Positions 37,289 through 45,619 of a stretch of 64,000 nucleotides of DNA are shown here, piece after piece. The stretch covers positions 61,636 to 125,635 of the forward strand of contig NZ_FOJQ01000001.1 in the NCBI RefSeq assembly GCF_900111795.1, read 5' to 3'. Numbering within the stretch: position 1 is the stretch's first letter; every line of letters begins with the position of its first letter. Made by a program: the position numbers and the translations under genes. Below the pieces are notes generated by a model that was given only the letters and a program-made list of their open reading frames with translations, was not told the DNA's origin and ran no database searches. This stretch comes from Anoxybacillus pushchinoensis. GTDB lineage: Bacteria > Bacillota > Bacilli > Bacillales > Anoxybacillaceae.

Positions 37289-38278
37289 TTATTGTTTAAT
37301 TTCCGCTATCGATTGCTTTACCGTTTGTACTACTTCGTTTGCAACCATTTCTCGCGCCTGACGCACGGCGTGAAACATCGCGTGAGCATCAGATGAACCG
37401 TGCGCTTTAATGACAGGTGCGCGCAAGCCAAAGAGCGCTGCCCCACCATATTCGGCATAATCCATCTTTTGCTTCAGTTGTAGAAGTTGCGGCTTTAAAG
37501 CGAGCGCTGCCATTTTGCTGACAAATCCGCTTGTCAGCGCCGATTTTAGCATAGAAAACATGGCGATGGCCGTTCCTTCAATCGTTTTTAACGCAACGTT
37601 GCCAGTGAACCCGTCAGTGACGACGACGTCGGCTACTCCTTCTAGCAAATCGCGCGCTTCCACGTTGCCGACAAAATTTAACGATGTATGTCGCATGAGT
37701 TGAAACGCTTTTTTAGCTAGCTCATTGCCTTTTTGGTCTTCTACCCCTACGTTTAGCAGCCCGACGCGCGGTCGTTCAACCCCGCGTACTTTTTCGGCGT
37801 ATGCTGCACCCATAAACGCATATTGCAATATATGTTCTGGACGGGCGTCTACGTTAGCACCAACATCTAGCAGTACAAAGCCTTTTCCATCAATCGTTGG
37901 GAGCGTCGGCGCAAGCGCTGGACGGTCAATTCCATCTATACGGCCAACAATAAACAGCCCCGCCGCCATTAAAGCACCTGTATTCCCAGCTGAAATGCAC
38001 GCATCGGCACGCCCTTCACTGACTTCATTTGCCATTAACACCATGGACGCCTCTTTTTTGCGGCGAACGGCACGAACGGGCTCATCTGTTGCTTCAATGA
38101 CTTGTTCCGTATGAATGATCGATAGTCGTTCATCATTTGTTATGTACGGGCGAATGAGCGATTCGTTCCCAACAAGCGTAATTTCGATATCGTTGAAATG
38201 CTCAATCGCCTTTTGTGCACCGATCACGACTTCCTTTGGTGCGTGATCTCCTCCCATGGCATCAATTGCGATTTTCAT
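37289..38278 (-). CDS. plsX: Phosphate acyltransferase PlsX
   Basis: PlsX converts acyl-ACP to acyl-phosphate for phosphatidic acid synthesis, with PlsY using the product. The start is ATG 38278 ([20 protein letters not shown]), 6 bases after GGAG; an adjacent upstream ATG is possible. It also shows [20 protein letters not shown] and [19 protein letters not shown]. It is 329 residues. Its start overlaps the fapR 3' end by 17 bases. Confidence 0.97.
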   Translation of the reverse strand: MKIAIDAMGGDHAPKEVVIGAQKAIEHFNDIEITLVGNESLIRPYITNDERLSIIHTEQVIEATDEPVRAVRRKKEASMVLMANEVSEGRADACISAGNTGALMAAGLFIVGRIDGIDRPALAPTLPTIDGKGFVLLDVGANVDARPEHILQYAFMGAAYAEKVRGVERPRVGLLNVGVEDQKGNELAKKAFQLMRHTSLNFVGNVEARDLLEGVADVVVTDGFTGNVALKTIEGTAIAMFSMLKSALTSGFVSKMAALALKPQLLQLKQKMDYAEYGGAALFGLRAPVIKAHGSSDAHAMFHAVRQAREMVANEVVQTVKQSIAEIKQ

Positions 38279-38858
38279 CATTTTCTCCATCCTTTTTAAC
38301 AACGTTTGAGCGGTACATATGAAATTCTCCTTGAAAAACAAGCTCTTGACCTACGTAACTATTCACTTCGACGATCGTGCGACCGTTTTCGTTTAAATTT
38401 TTTACTTTTGCTTTGGCAACGACTCGCTCCCCTTCTTTTACCGGGCGCATAAAGCGAATGTTTGCTTTGGCGGTCAATGCTAATTCATCGTTAATGACCG
38501 CGACTGCGAGCGAGTTCGCTTGCGCAAATACGTGATGCCCTCGCGCAATTCGATTTCGTTTAAATACATGTTCTTTTTTTACATCGAAAATGGAAATCGC
38601 ACTTTCGTCCAATTGCATATCGATAATTTCTCCGATCACTTCTTCAATAGGCAACGACTTCACTTCATCAGCAAATGTGCGCTCAGCGACATGTTTAATG
38701 CGCTCGCGCAATTCCGGAATCGACAGTTCAAGGCGATCGAGGCGGATCGTTTGAATGCTGACTGAAAATTTTTCGGCAAGCTGTTCATCCGTAATAAATG
38801 GATTTTCTTCAATCGTTGCTTGCAATAGACGTTGCCGTTCTCGCTTATTTCTTCTCAT
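38262..38858 (-). CDS. fapR: Fatty acid biosynthesis repressor FapR
   Basis: FapR represses lipid synthesis genes and is released by malonyl-CoA. The 198 residues start [20 protein letters not shown] with a DeoR-like helix-turn-helix ([20 protein letters not shown]). A C-terminal hot-dog fold follows, with [20 protein letters not shown], the ligand-binding core. Its own promoter carries an overlapping FapR operator, which indicates autoregulation. plsX overlaps its end. Confidence 0.97.
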   Translation of the reverse strand: MRRNKRERQRLLQATIEENPFITDEQLAEKFSVSIQTIRLDRLELSIPELRERIKHVAERTFADEVKSLPIEEVIGEIIDMQLDESAISIFDVKKEHVFKRNRIARGHHVFAQANSLAVAVINDELALTAKANIRFMRPVKEGERVVAKAKVKNLNENGRTIVEVNSYVGQELVFQGEFHMYRSNVVKKDGENDENRN

Positions 38859-38879
38859 CTTCGATCCACCATCCGAATT

Positions 38880-38895
38880 ATTACTAGATACTAAT
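38880..38895 (-). promoter_or_regulatory. FapR operator at the fapR promoter
   Basis: ATTACTAGATACTAAT is a 16-base inverted repeat with one mismatch between arms (ATTACTA/TACTAAT-type). It resembles the TTAGTA-centred FapR operator of B. subtilis and lies across the expected transcription start, 3 bases from the -10 box. The position fits steric repression of the fapR operon. Confidence 0.75.
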
Positions 38896-38898
38896 AGT

Positions 38899-38927
38899 AG
38901 TATATAACACCCACACTTACATTTCAA
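38899..38927 (-). promoter_or_regulatory. Sigma-A promoter of the fapR operon
   Basis: TTGAAA (38927-38922), 17 bases and TATACT (38904-38899) on the minus strand, each box with one mismatch. It lies 40 bases upstream of the fapR ATG, after the recG stop, and is directly followed by the FapR operator. Confidence 0.7.
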
Positions 38928-38933
38928 CAACTT

Positions 38934-40991
38934 TTAATCTAATTTTTCGCCGTTTAAAATGCCTGATTGTTGTAAATAGTCGCGAAGAAAGGCGTATTTA
39001 TCTTCATGCCAAAAAGCTTGCGAATCAACGAGGCGAGCAGCGTCTTGACGGGCAACTTCTAAAATGCGATAGTCGTGAACGATGTCGCCGAGACGAAATT
39101 CAGGCATGCCGCTTTGTTTCGTGCCGAAAAAATCGCCCGGTCCGCGCAGCTCTAAATCTTTTTCCGACAGCACAAAGCCGTCGTTCGTTTCCGTCATAAT
39201 GCGCATGCGTTCTTTTCCCGTTTCTGACTTCGGATCAGCGACTAAAATACAGTACGATTGAGCTTGTCCACGGCCAACTCGTCCGCGCAGTTGATGAAGT
39301 TGGGCAAGACCGAACCGATCCGCATCGTAAATAACCATAACGGTTGCGTTCGGGACGTTTACACCGACTTCGACAACGGTTGTAGATACTAAAATATGAA
39401 TGTCATTGGCGCTAAACGCTCGCATCACCTCTTCTTTTTCTTCTGAAGATAAGCGACCGTGCATTAATCCGATGCGATATCGTCCTTTATAGTAATGAGT
39501 AAGCATCGCATGGACATCGATTGCATTTTGAACATCGAGCTTTTCTGATTCTTCAATGAGCGGACAAATGACGTATGCTTGATGTCCTGCATCAACTTGT
39601 TTAGCGATAAATTGAAATACGCGCTCAAGCATGTCGTGCTTCACCCAGTACGTCTCGATCTTTTTTCTCCCTTTTGGCATTTCATCAATGATGGAAACGT
39701 CCATTTCTCCAAATGCTGTAATGGCCAGCGTGCGCGGAATGGGCGTTGCTGTCATAAACAACACATCAGGCGATTGCCCTTTTTCACGCAAAATGCGGCG
39801 CTGTTCCACCCCAAAACGATGTTGTTCGTCCGTAATGACCGCTCCGAGTTTCGCAAAATTCACGTCATCTTGAATGAGCGCGTGCGTACCAACAACGACA
39901 TGTACTTCACCAGCTGCAAGTTGCTCAAGCAGCTGCTTTCGCCTTTTTCCTTTCACCGAGCTCGTCAACAGTCGGACGTCAATTCCCATCGGCTCAAGCA
40001 GCGCACGAAGCGATTCAGCATGCTGTTCGGCTAAAATTTCTGTCGGCACCATTAACGCCCCTTGATATCCTGACAAATGGACAGCATATAATGCGATGGC
40101 GGCGACAACTGTTTTCCCAGAACCGACGTCCCCTTGAAGCAATCGATTCATACGATATGGAGATGTTAAATCTTGTACAATTTCGCGCACAACGCGCTGC
40201 TGAGCATTCGTTAACGGGAACGGAAGCGATTGAATAAAAGTTTGAAGCTGTTCATTAGAAAAACAATGCGCGATGCCTGGCGACTGTTCGCGACGGTATT
40301 TTTTCAACGCTTGCATTTTCAATTGGAAAAGTAAAAATTCCTCATAAACGAGCCGGCGGCGCGCTTGCTTAAGTTGTTCGTGCGAAAGCGGCATATGAAT
40401 CGCTCGAATGGCGTCACGTTTTGAAATAAGTCGATACGCTTGCAGCAACTCGCTCGGTAATGGGTCGACGATTGCATCTCCGTATTGTTGTAGCGCGAGC
40501 GCAATCAATCGACGCATCCCTTTCACCGTCACATTCCCGCGTGTAGAATAGATCGGTTCAATTTCTTTTTGTTGTTTCATTTCACCGACATGTAAATGTT
40601 GTACAGTAATCGTTTGTCGATGTTTATCCCATTTTCCTGTCATCGTCACCGTCTCATGCAAAGCAAGTTTCTTTTTCAAATACGGCTGGTTAAAGCAGAC
40701 GGCTGTCACTAAAAACCGATCAACGAGCACGCGAAACGTCAACCGCGACTTTTTTCTACTATAGTATGTGAGCACTGGCTCACTATACACTTTGCCGACA
40801 ATCGTCACTTTTTCATCGTGTTTTGCTTCTTCTAACGGACATATACGATAATCTTCATAACGAAAAGGGAAATGATACAACAGTTGTTCAATTGTATCAA
40901 TTCCCATTTCATGAAGTGTAGCTGCCGTTTCTTCACCAATTCCTTTGACCGCTGTGACTGCTTGTTGTAGTATGTCACTCACGTTTTTCAT
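38934..40991 (-). CDS. recG: ATP-dependent DNA helicase RecG
   Basis: RecG remodels stalled forks and branched DNA. It has an N-terminal wedge/OB domain (YHFPFRYEDYRICPLEEAKH), helicase motif I LLQGDVGSGKTVVAAIALYA near residue 290, motif II VITDEQHRFGVEQ, MTATPIPRTLAIT (III) and the motif VI region DRFGLAQLHQLRGRVGRGQA. It is about 685 residues. The start chosen, ATG 40991, overlaps the sdaAA end by 17 bases; no strong ribosome site is visible, so initiation may depend on coupling. Confidence 0.96.
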   Translation of the reverse strand: MKNVSDILQQAVTAVKGIGEETAATLHEMGIDTIEQLLYHFPFRYEDYRICPLEEAKHDEKVTIVGKVYSEPVLTYYSRKKSRLTFRVLVDRFLVTAVCFNQPYLKKKLALHETVTMTGKWDKHRQTITVQHLHVGEMKQQKEIEPIYSTRGNVTVKGMRRLIALALQQYGDAIVDPLPSELLQAYRLISKRDAIRAIHMPLSHEQLKQARRRLVYEEFLLFQLKMQALKKYRREQSPGIAHCFSNEQLQTFIQSLPFPLTNAQQRVVREIVQDLTSPYRMNRLLQGDVGSGKTVVAAIALYAVHLSGYQGALMVPTEILAEQHAESLRALLEPMGIDVRLLTSSVKGKRRKQLLEQLAAGEVHVVVGTHALIQDDVNFAKLGAVITDEQHRFGVEQRRILREKGQSPDVLFMTATPIPRTLAITAFGEMDVSIIDEMPKGRKKIETYWVKHDMLERVFQFIAKQVDAGHQAYVICPLIEESEKLDVQNAIDVHAMLTHYYKGRYRIGLMHGRLSSEEKEEVMRAFSANDIHILVSTTVVEVGVNVPNATVMVIYDADRFGLAQLHQLRGRVGRGQAQSYCILVADPKSETGKERMRIMTETNDGFVLSEKDLELRGPGDFFGTKQSGMPEFRLGDIVHDYRILEVARQDAARLVDSQAFWHEDKYAFLRDYLQQSGILNGEKLD

Positions 40992-41565
40992 TCGGCTTGC
41001 CGAAAATGCTCGCTTCAAATCGACGAGCAGTCGGCGTCGCCGCTAACCCTCCTTGTGCTGTTTCTTTTAAGGCGACTGGCATCGTTTGACCGATGCGGAA
41101 CATCGCCTCAATGACTTCATCGCACGGAATGCGACTTTGTATGCCGGCAAGCGCCATATCGGCAGCGATCATCGCATTCGCCGCTCCGATGGCATTTCGC
41201 TTCACGCACGGCACTTCCACTAAACCTGCTACCGGATCACAGACGAGGCCGAGCATATTTTTTAAAGCAATCGCCATCGCCTTGCTGACGGCATCTAAAA
41301 TCGTCTCTCCCGATAAAAATTGACCGCGTACAATGTATTGTTGCAAACGAGTAGCGTCGCCGCCCGTTAATCCTGTATGCGAGCGGACGCCCGCTAATCC
41401 GCGCAGCACTGCTTGCTCCATCACTTGTAAGTTTTTCTCCATTTGAGCGACAATGTCCTCCCGGCTTCGCTCTGTCACTTCCATCTCTTGTCGAATCATC
41501 ACTTCTGCAATTTTGATTTGTTCCCGTTCTGCCCGTTCAACAAGTTCTGCTACATTTCGAAACAT
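40975..41565 (-). pseudogene. sdaAA: L-serine dehydratase alpha chain with large in-frame internal deletion
   Basis: Together with SdaAB this enzyme deaminates L-serine to pyruvate using a 4Fe-4S cluster. The 196-residue product starts well (MFRNVAELVERAEREQIKIA, after AAAGGGGAGA) and ends well (AQGGLAATPTARRFEASIFG). However, SdaAA is normally about 300 residues. Sequence jumps from TILDAVSKAMA directly to IALKNMLGLVCDPVAGLVEV at residues 94-101. The missing roughly 100 residues normally hold the ATPTAGSAG loop and the GCQAEVG cysteine, one of three cluster ligands; Cys109 and Cys120 remain. The frame is kept, but activity is very unlikely. Confidence 0.85.
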
Positions 41566-41588
41566 CGTCGTCTCCCCTTTGCGCCGCA

Positions 41589-42251
41589 TTACTCTACAAT
41601 TTTTGTTACATCAATAATATGTGGCAACATTTTTAATTGCTCTACAATCCCATCGTCAATATTTTGATCCACTTCAATCGTCATGAGCGCTTGTTTTCCT
41701 TTTTCTTTGCGCGACACTTCCATATGGCCGATATTGATCGCATATTTTGCCAATATGTTGGCCACGCCTGCGATCGCTCCGTAACGATCGTTATGCATAA
41801 TTAAAAGCGCAGGATGATGGCCGGACAGCTTCAACTCAAATCCATTGAGTTCAATAATTTCGATTTTACCGCCGCCGATGGAAATGCCGACAAGTTCCAG
41901 CTCACCTTGTTCATCGCCGAGGCGAATTTTTGCTGTGTTTGGATGAGGCGGAATCGCTTCCTCTTCATGAAACGTAATACGAATGCCCTCTTGTTTGGCG
42001 ATATGCAACGACGTTTTCATCCGTTCATCAAACGTATCGAAGTTTAACAAGCCGCCAACGATCGCCACATCTGTTCCATGCCCTTTATACGTTTCAGCAA
42101 ACGAGCCGTAAAAGAAAATATCGGCCCAAGCTGGCTTTCTCCCAAATAAACTGCGCGCCACTTTTCCAATGCGAACTGCTCCAGCCGTATGAGAGCTCGA
42201 CGGCCCGATCATAATGGGACCTATAATATCAAATACGCTCCGATATTTCAT
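41589..42251 (-). CDS. sdaAB: L-serine dehydratase beta chain
   Basis: This is the small chain of the iron-sulfur L-serine dehydratase. It begins MKYRSVFDIIGPIMIGPSSS, then HTAGAVRIGKVARSLFG, the conserved substrate-domain motif. The C-terminal ACT domain (ALLIMHNDRYGAIAGVANIL through MTIEVDQNIDDGIVEQL) is complete. It is 220 residues, normal length. The downstream partner sdaAA is internally deleted, so this chain may have no working partner in this locus. Confidence 0.95.
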   Translation of the reverse strand: MKYRSVFDIIGPIMIGPSSSHTAGAVRIGKVARSLFGRKPAWADIFFYGSFAETYKGHGTDVAIVGGLLNFDTFDERMKTSLHIAKQEGIRITFHEEEAIPPHPNTAKIRLGDEQGELELVGISIGGGKIEIIELNGFELKLSGHHPALLIMHNDRYGAIAGVANILAKYAINIGHMEVSRKEKGKQALMTIEVDQNIDDGIVEQLKMLPHIIDVTKIVE

Positions 42252-42279
42252 TCTCCATTCTCCCCTTTGTCATCTTCAT

Positions 42280-42307
42280 GAAAAAGAAGGGGACGTTTTC
42301 CCCTTCT
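42280..42307 (-). terminator. Intrinsic terminator after fakA
   Basis: AGAAGGGG (42285-42292) and CCCCTTCT (42300-42307) form a perfect 8-bp stem with a 7-base loop, followed on the minus strand by TTTTCATG. It overlaps the fakA stop and precedes sdaAB. Confidence 0.85.
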
Positions 42308-43964
42308 ACTCAATTGCAAAAATAAATGGATATAACGGCTGACCACCACGATGTGTTTCTACTTCAACGTGTGGGAATTGTCGTTCGATAAATTGAACAA
42401 CGTGCGCGATTTGTTCATCGTTCGCATCTTCACCGAAAAGAACCGTTACAATTTCATCTTCTTCGCCAATCATATTGATAAGCAACGTCTCAACAACGTA
42501 AGCAAGCTCTTTATGAGATACGACAATTTCCCCATCGGCAATTCCCATATAATCATCTTTATTGATTTCGACACCATCAATATTCGTATCGCGCACAGCG
42601 AACGTCACTTGTCCCGTTTTGACACGGGCAAGCGCCCCAGTCATCGCTTTTTCGTTTTCTTCTTTCGATGCGGAAGGGTTAAACGAAAGTAAGGCTGTCA
42701 TCCCTTGTGGAACAGTTTTCGATGGAATGACGACAACGTGACATGAAGCGACAGAAGCGGCTTGTTGAGCTGCTAAAATAATATTTTTATTGTTCGGCAA
42801 CACAAATACCGTTTCCGCATTTACTTCTTCAATCGCTTTCACAATGTCTTCTATGCTCGGGTTCATCGTTTGTCCGCCTTCGATCACAGCATGGGCACCG
42901 ATGCTTTGAAACAGTTCAGCAATGCCATCCCCCATCGCTACCGCAACAATGCCGTACGGAATGCGCTCTTGTTTTTTCGGCGGCTGCACTTCTTGCTGAA
43001 CAATATTCGCATGCTGTTGGCGCATGTTTTCAATTTTTATGTTAATTAAGCTTCCGTAACGTTGCGCGTATGTGAGCACTTCGCCCGGTTGTTCTGCGTG
43101 AATATGCACTTTCACTACTTCATCATCTGCAATGACAAGTAGTGAATCGCCGAAGCGGCTCAAATCTTGACGGAACGTCTCTTCACGAAATGGATGTTTC
43201 GCTACTTTGTCTTGCTCAAATTTCACCATAAATTCCGTACAATAACCAAATTCAATGTCCTCGGCGCTTATATGGCTTTGAACGCTACGATGATGTTCGG
43301 TACGAACAAGTTGCTCCATCGATACCGTTTCCGCCTGCGCGACCGTCTCGCCTTTTAATGCGGCCAAAAACCCTTCGTACACAAAGACAAGCCCTTGTCC
43401 ACCGCTATCAACGACGCCTACTTTTTTTAGCACAGGAAGCAAATCTGGCGTACGTTTAAGCGATGCTTTCGCTTCTTTTAACGTTTCCTCCATCACAGTA
43501 ACGATGTTTGTTTCTTTTTTGGCAACGTCAACTGCCCGTTTCGCTGCGTCTTTCGCAACCGTTAAAATCGTGCCTTCGACCGGTTTCATGACCGCTTTGT
43601 ATGCTGTTTGTACACCTGCTTCAAGCGCTGCCGCAAACTCTTTGCTGTTAATTTCACTTTTTTGTTCAATCGCTTTCGCAAATCCACGAAATAGTTGTGA
43701 TAAAATAACGCCCGAGTTGCCGCGCGCTCCCATTAGCAATCCTTTCGCTAATGCGCCCGCCACTTTTCCGATATGATCAGATACGTGGTTTTTTACTTCT
43801 TTCGCACCGGATGTCATCGACAAATTCATATTCGTTCCTGTATCCCCATCCGGAACGGGAAAAACGTTTAATGCGTCAACTGTTTTTGCATTGTTTGCTA
43901 AATGTGTCGCGCCTTGCAATACCATTTGTGCAAAGCGTTTCCCATCTAATGTTGTCATTGCCAC
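42306..43964 (-). CDS. fakA: Fatty acid kinase catalytic subunit FakA (YloV)
   Basis: FakA phosphorylates fatty acids bound by FakB and so supplies acyl-phosphate to PlsX/PlsY metabolism. The N-terminal DhaL kinase domain shows NVFPVPDGDTGTNMNLSMTS and KGLLMGARGNSGVILSQLFR with the metal-binding aspartates. A central domain with a possible Cys site (EFGYCTEFMVKFE) and a C-terminal DegV-like domain (TVFVLPNNKNIILAAQQAAS) follow. It is 552 residues. It is paired with yloU as in B. subtilis. Confidence 0.95.
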   Translation of the reverse strand: MAMTTLDGKRFAQMVLQGATHLANNAKTVDALNVFPVPDGDTGTNMNLSMTSGAKEVKNHVSDHIGKVAGALAKGLLMGARGNSGVILSQLFRGFAKAIEQKSEINSKEFAAALEAGVQTAYKAVMKPVEGTILTVAKDAAKRAVDVAKKETNIVTVMEETLKEAKASLKRTPDLLPVLKKVGVVDSGGQGLVFVYEGFLAALKGETVAQAETVSMEQLVRTEHHRSVQSHISAEDIEFGYCTEFMVKFEQDKVAKHPFREETFRQDLSRFGDSLLVIADDEVVKVHIHAEQPGEVLTYAQRYGSLINIKIENMRQQHANIVQQEVQPPKKQERIPYGIVAVAMGDGIAELFQSIGAHAVIEGGQTMNPSIEDIVKAIEEVNAETVFVLPNNKNIILAAQQAASVASCHVVVIPSKTVPQGMTALLSFNPSASKEENEKAMTGALARVKTGQVTFAVRDTNIDGVEINKDDYMGIADGEIVVSHKELAYVVETLLINMIGEEDEIVTVLFGEDANDEQIAHVVQFIERQFPHVEVETHRGGQPLYPFIFAIE

Positions 43965-43981
43965 AGACTAGTTCCTCCTCA

Positions 43982-44344
43982 CTACGGATTCGTGACACGA
44001 ACCCCTTGAACGTAAATGTTGATCGATTGAACAGATAAGCCTAACGTTTTATCTAGCGTATATTTCACTTTCGTTTGGACGTTGTGCGCTACTTCGGAAA
44101 TTTTCGTGCCGTAGCTAACGATAACGTATAAATCAATATGCACTTCATCGTTTTCTTGCCGTACAACAATTCCTTTCGCGAAGTTTTCGCGACGTAACAT
44201 TTCAGCAATTCCGTCTTTCAGTTGGTTTTTTGATGCCATGCCAACAATACCGTAACAATCTACTGCCGCTCCCCCGGCAATCGCTGCAATGACATCGTTG
44301 CTAATTTCAACACGACCATATTTCGTTTGTAATTCAATGGACAT
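43982..44344 (-). CDS. yloU: Asp23/Gls24 family envelope stress protein YloU
   Basis: This 120-residue Asp23 family member is common in Firmicutes and linked to cell-envelope stress; the molecular role is unclear. It begins MSIELQTKYGRVEISNDVIA and shows AGGAAVDCYGIVGMASKN, VHIDLYVIVSYGTKISEVAH and YVQGVRV, all typical. The ribosome site AGAAAGGGG precedes ATG. It lies 17 bases before fakA. Confidence 0.94.
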   Translation of the reverse strand: MSIELQTKYGRVEISNDVIAAIAGGAAVDCYGIVGMASKNQLKDGIAEMLRRENFAKGIVVRQENDEVHIDLYVIVSYGTKISEVAHNVQTKVKYTLDKTLGLSVQSINIYVQGVRVTNP

Positions 44345-44487
44345 CGCTCAAGTCCCCTTTCTTGTTAGGTAGCTAACGCCATTGTACTATACTCGGCTTA
44401 TTTTTAAAAGCTTCTACCCATAGTATATTTACCCGAAATAGAAAACGGATGTCAAGGTTATTTTCTTGAAACAGTTGATCGGAAGTA

Positions 44488-44516
44488 TTGCAATCCGTTT
44501 TTATGTATGATAAATT
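44488..44516 (+). promoter_or_regulatory. Candidate promoter of rpmB
   Basis: TTGCAA (44488-44493), 17 bases and TAAATT (44511-44516) lie 49 bases upstream of the rpmB ATG. Spacing is ideal but each box matches consensus at only four positions. On the opposite strand a perfect TTGACA lies upstream of yloU but lacks a well-placed -10, so no yloU promoter is called. Nothing else is evident in the 44345-44564 gap. Confidence 0.35.
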
Positions 44517-44564
44517 ATAGTAGTGTTTTGAGCACGTAGTTTGGCAAGTGAGGAGGGAAACAAA

Positions 44565-44750
44565 ATGGCAAAATGCTTTGTGACTGGTAAGAAAAAATCA
44601 TTCGGAAACGCTCGTTCTCACGCAATGAATGCGAGCCGCCGCACATGGAAAGCAAACCTTCAAAAAGTTCGCATTTTAGTTGACGGAAAGCCAAAGCGCG
44701 TTTGGGTTTCTGCTCGCGCATTAAAATCCGGAAAAGTAGAACGTGTGTAA
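44565..44750 (+). CDS. rpmB: 50S ribosomal protein L28
   Basis: L28 is a small basic 50S protein. The 61-residue product begins [20 protein letters not shown] and contains [20 protein letters not shown] and [14 protein letters not shown]. It has only one cysteine (Cys4), so it is a zinc-independent type, as in other Bacilli. The start follows GAGGAGGGAAAC. It is transcribed opposite to all near neighbours, divergent from yloU and convergent with spoVM, and ends at a bidirectional terminator. Confidence 0.98.
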   Translation: MAKCFVTGKKKSFGNARSHAMNASRRTWKANLQKVRILVDGKPKRVWVSARALKSGKVERV

Positions 44751-44754
44751 TAGA

Positions 44755-44785
44755 AAAAAGCACCAATCATTTGGTGCTTTTTATC
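44755..44785 (+). terminator. Bidirectional terminator shared by rpmB and spoVM
   Basis: AAAAAGCACCAA (44755-44766) and TTGGTGCTTTTT (44771-44782) form a perfect 12-bp stem with a 4-base loop, flanked by A- and T-runs on both sides. It can stop rpmB on the plus strand and spoVM on the minus strand. The spoVM stop codon (44783-44781) overlaps the stem base. Confidence 0.88.
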
Positions 44786-44861
44786 CTTTTTTGAACGAGT
44801 TTAACATCGCCCGTACAATCCCACCTAAAAACTTCGGCAACTTAATTGTATAAAATTTCAT
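44781..44861 (-). CDS. spoVM: Stage V sporulation protein SpoVM
   Basis: SpoVM is a 26-residue amphipathic helix that senses the convex forespore membrane and anchors SpoIVA for spore coat assembly. The frame begins MKFYTIKLPKFLGGIV and continues RAMLNSFKKG; the key Pro9 is present and length equals B. subtilis SpoVM. Three ATG codons are in tandem (44867, 44864, 44861); the third fits the family start, behind GGGGAGGG. It lies between thiN and rpmB, its usual place. The gene is small and easily missed. It marks the organism as a spore former. Confidence 0.95.
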   Translation of the reverse strand: MKFYTIKLPKFLGGIVRAMLNSFKKG

Positions 44862-44934
44862 CATCATTCCCTCCCCTACTTTGCACACTCTTCCACCATT
44901 ATATTCATCTCCGCACAAATCGTACCTCGAAGCG

Positions 44935-45573
44935 TTATTTTTCATCCTTGCTTCTTATCATCATTAATATGCCTTCAGTAAATGAAAAAGTACCAAAATG
45001 ATGGATAAGTTCGTTGCTGACGCATAATGTCGATCCGAGCGGCACATCGTGCGCATCGAGAGGGTATTTAAACCCACGAAGCGTCAACGCGCGAATCGGG
45101 GTCAACGGAATAAATGAAACATATCGGTACTCATCTTTTTTAGCAACGACATGTTTCCCGTTGCGATGAAGCGTAACGATATTTTGACGATCAATTAACT
45201 CAATTTGTCCGTCTTCTCCCTTAAATAATAGTTGAACGTTACCGAATAAATGATCGAGCCTTCCCCCTGTCGCTCCAAACAATCGAATTTTTTCCGCTTC
45301 TTGTTCAAGCGCCCACTCAAGTGCAATGTCTGTATCCGTTTGATCTTTTTCAGACGGCCATATGTCGATGTGCGGCAATTGCGTTTGTAATTGTTGCAAC
45401 TCTTGCTCGCTTATCGAGTCAAAATCGCCAAACGCCCTTTTCGGTACGATCCCTTCAGCTAGCAACGTCAAGACGCCGCGATCAACCCCTATCCAGTATA
45501 CATCTTCGTTATCATATGCAGACAAATGCGGCAATACATTCGTTGGTCCACCCGCAACAATATGAACAATCAA
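44935..45573 (-). CDS. thiN: Thiamine pyrophosphokinase
   Basis: ThiN transfers pyrophosphate from ATP to thiamine, making the cofactor TPP. The 212 residues show VYWIGVDRGVLTLLAEGIVP, FGDFDSIS, SEKDQTDTDIALEWALEQ and RLFGATGGRLDHLFGNVQLL, the acidic substrate and metal motifs of the family. The C-terminal beta domain includes YRYVSFIPLTPIRALTLRGF. It is the yloS orthologue of B. subtilis and lies downstream of rpe. Confidence 0.96.
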   Translation of the reverse strand: MIVHIVAGGPTNVLPHLSAYDNEDVYWIGVDRGVLTLLAEGIVPKRAFGDFDSISEQELQQLQTQLPHIDIWPSEKDQTDTDIALEWALEQEAEKIRLFGATGGRLDHLFGNVQLLFKGEDGQIELIDRQNIVTLHRNGKHVVAKKDEYRYVSFIPLTPIRALTLRGFKYPLDAHDVPLGSTLCVSNELIHHFGTFSFTEGILMMIRSKDEK

Positions 45574-45589
45574 TTTTCATCGCCCCTCC

Positions 45590-45619
45590 TAATAAAGAAG
45601 GATGTGTCAAGATGACACA
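45590..45619 (-). terminator. Possible terminator after rpe
   Basis: TGTGTCA (45603-45609) and TGACACA (45613-45619) form a perfect 7-bp stem with a 3-base loop over the rpe stop codon. The minus strand continues TCCTTCTTTATT, only moderately T-rich, so readthrough into thiN is likely. Confidence 0.5.

Noticed and set aside
44345..44480. Perfect TTGACA upstream of yloU on the minus strand
   Set aside because: No -10 box lies 16-18 bases away; the nearest good one (TATACT) is 22 bases away, so no promoter is called.
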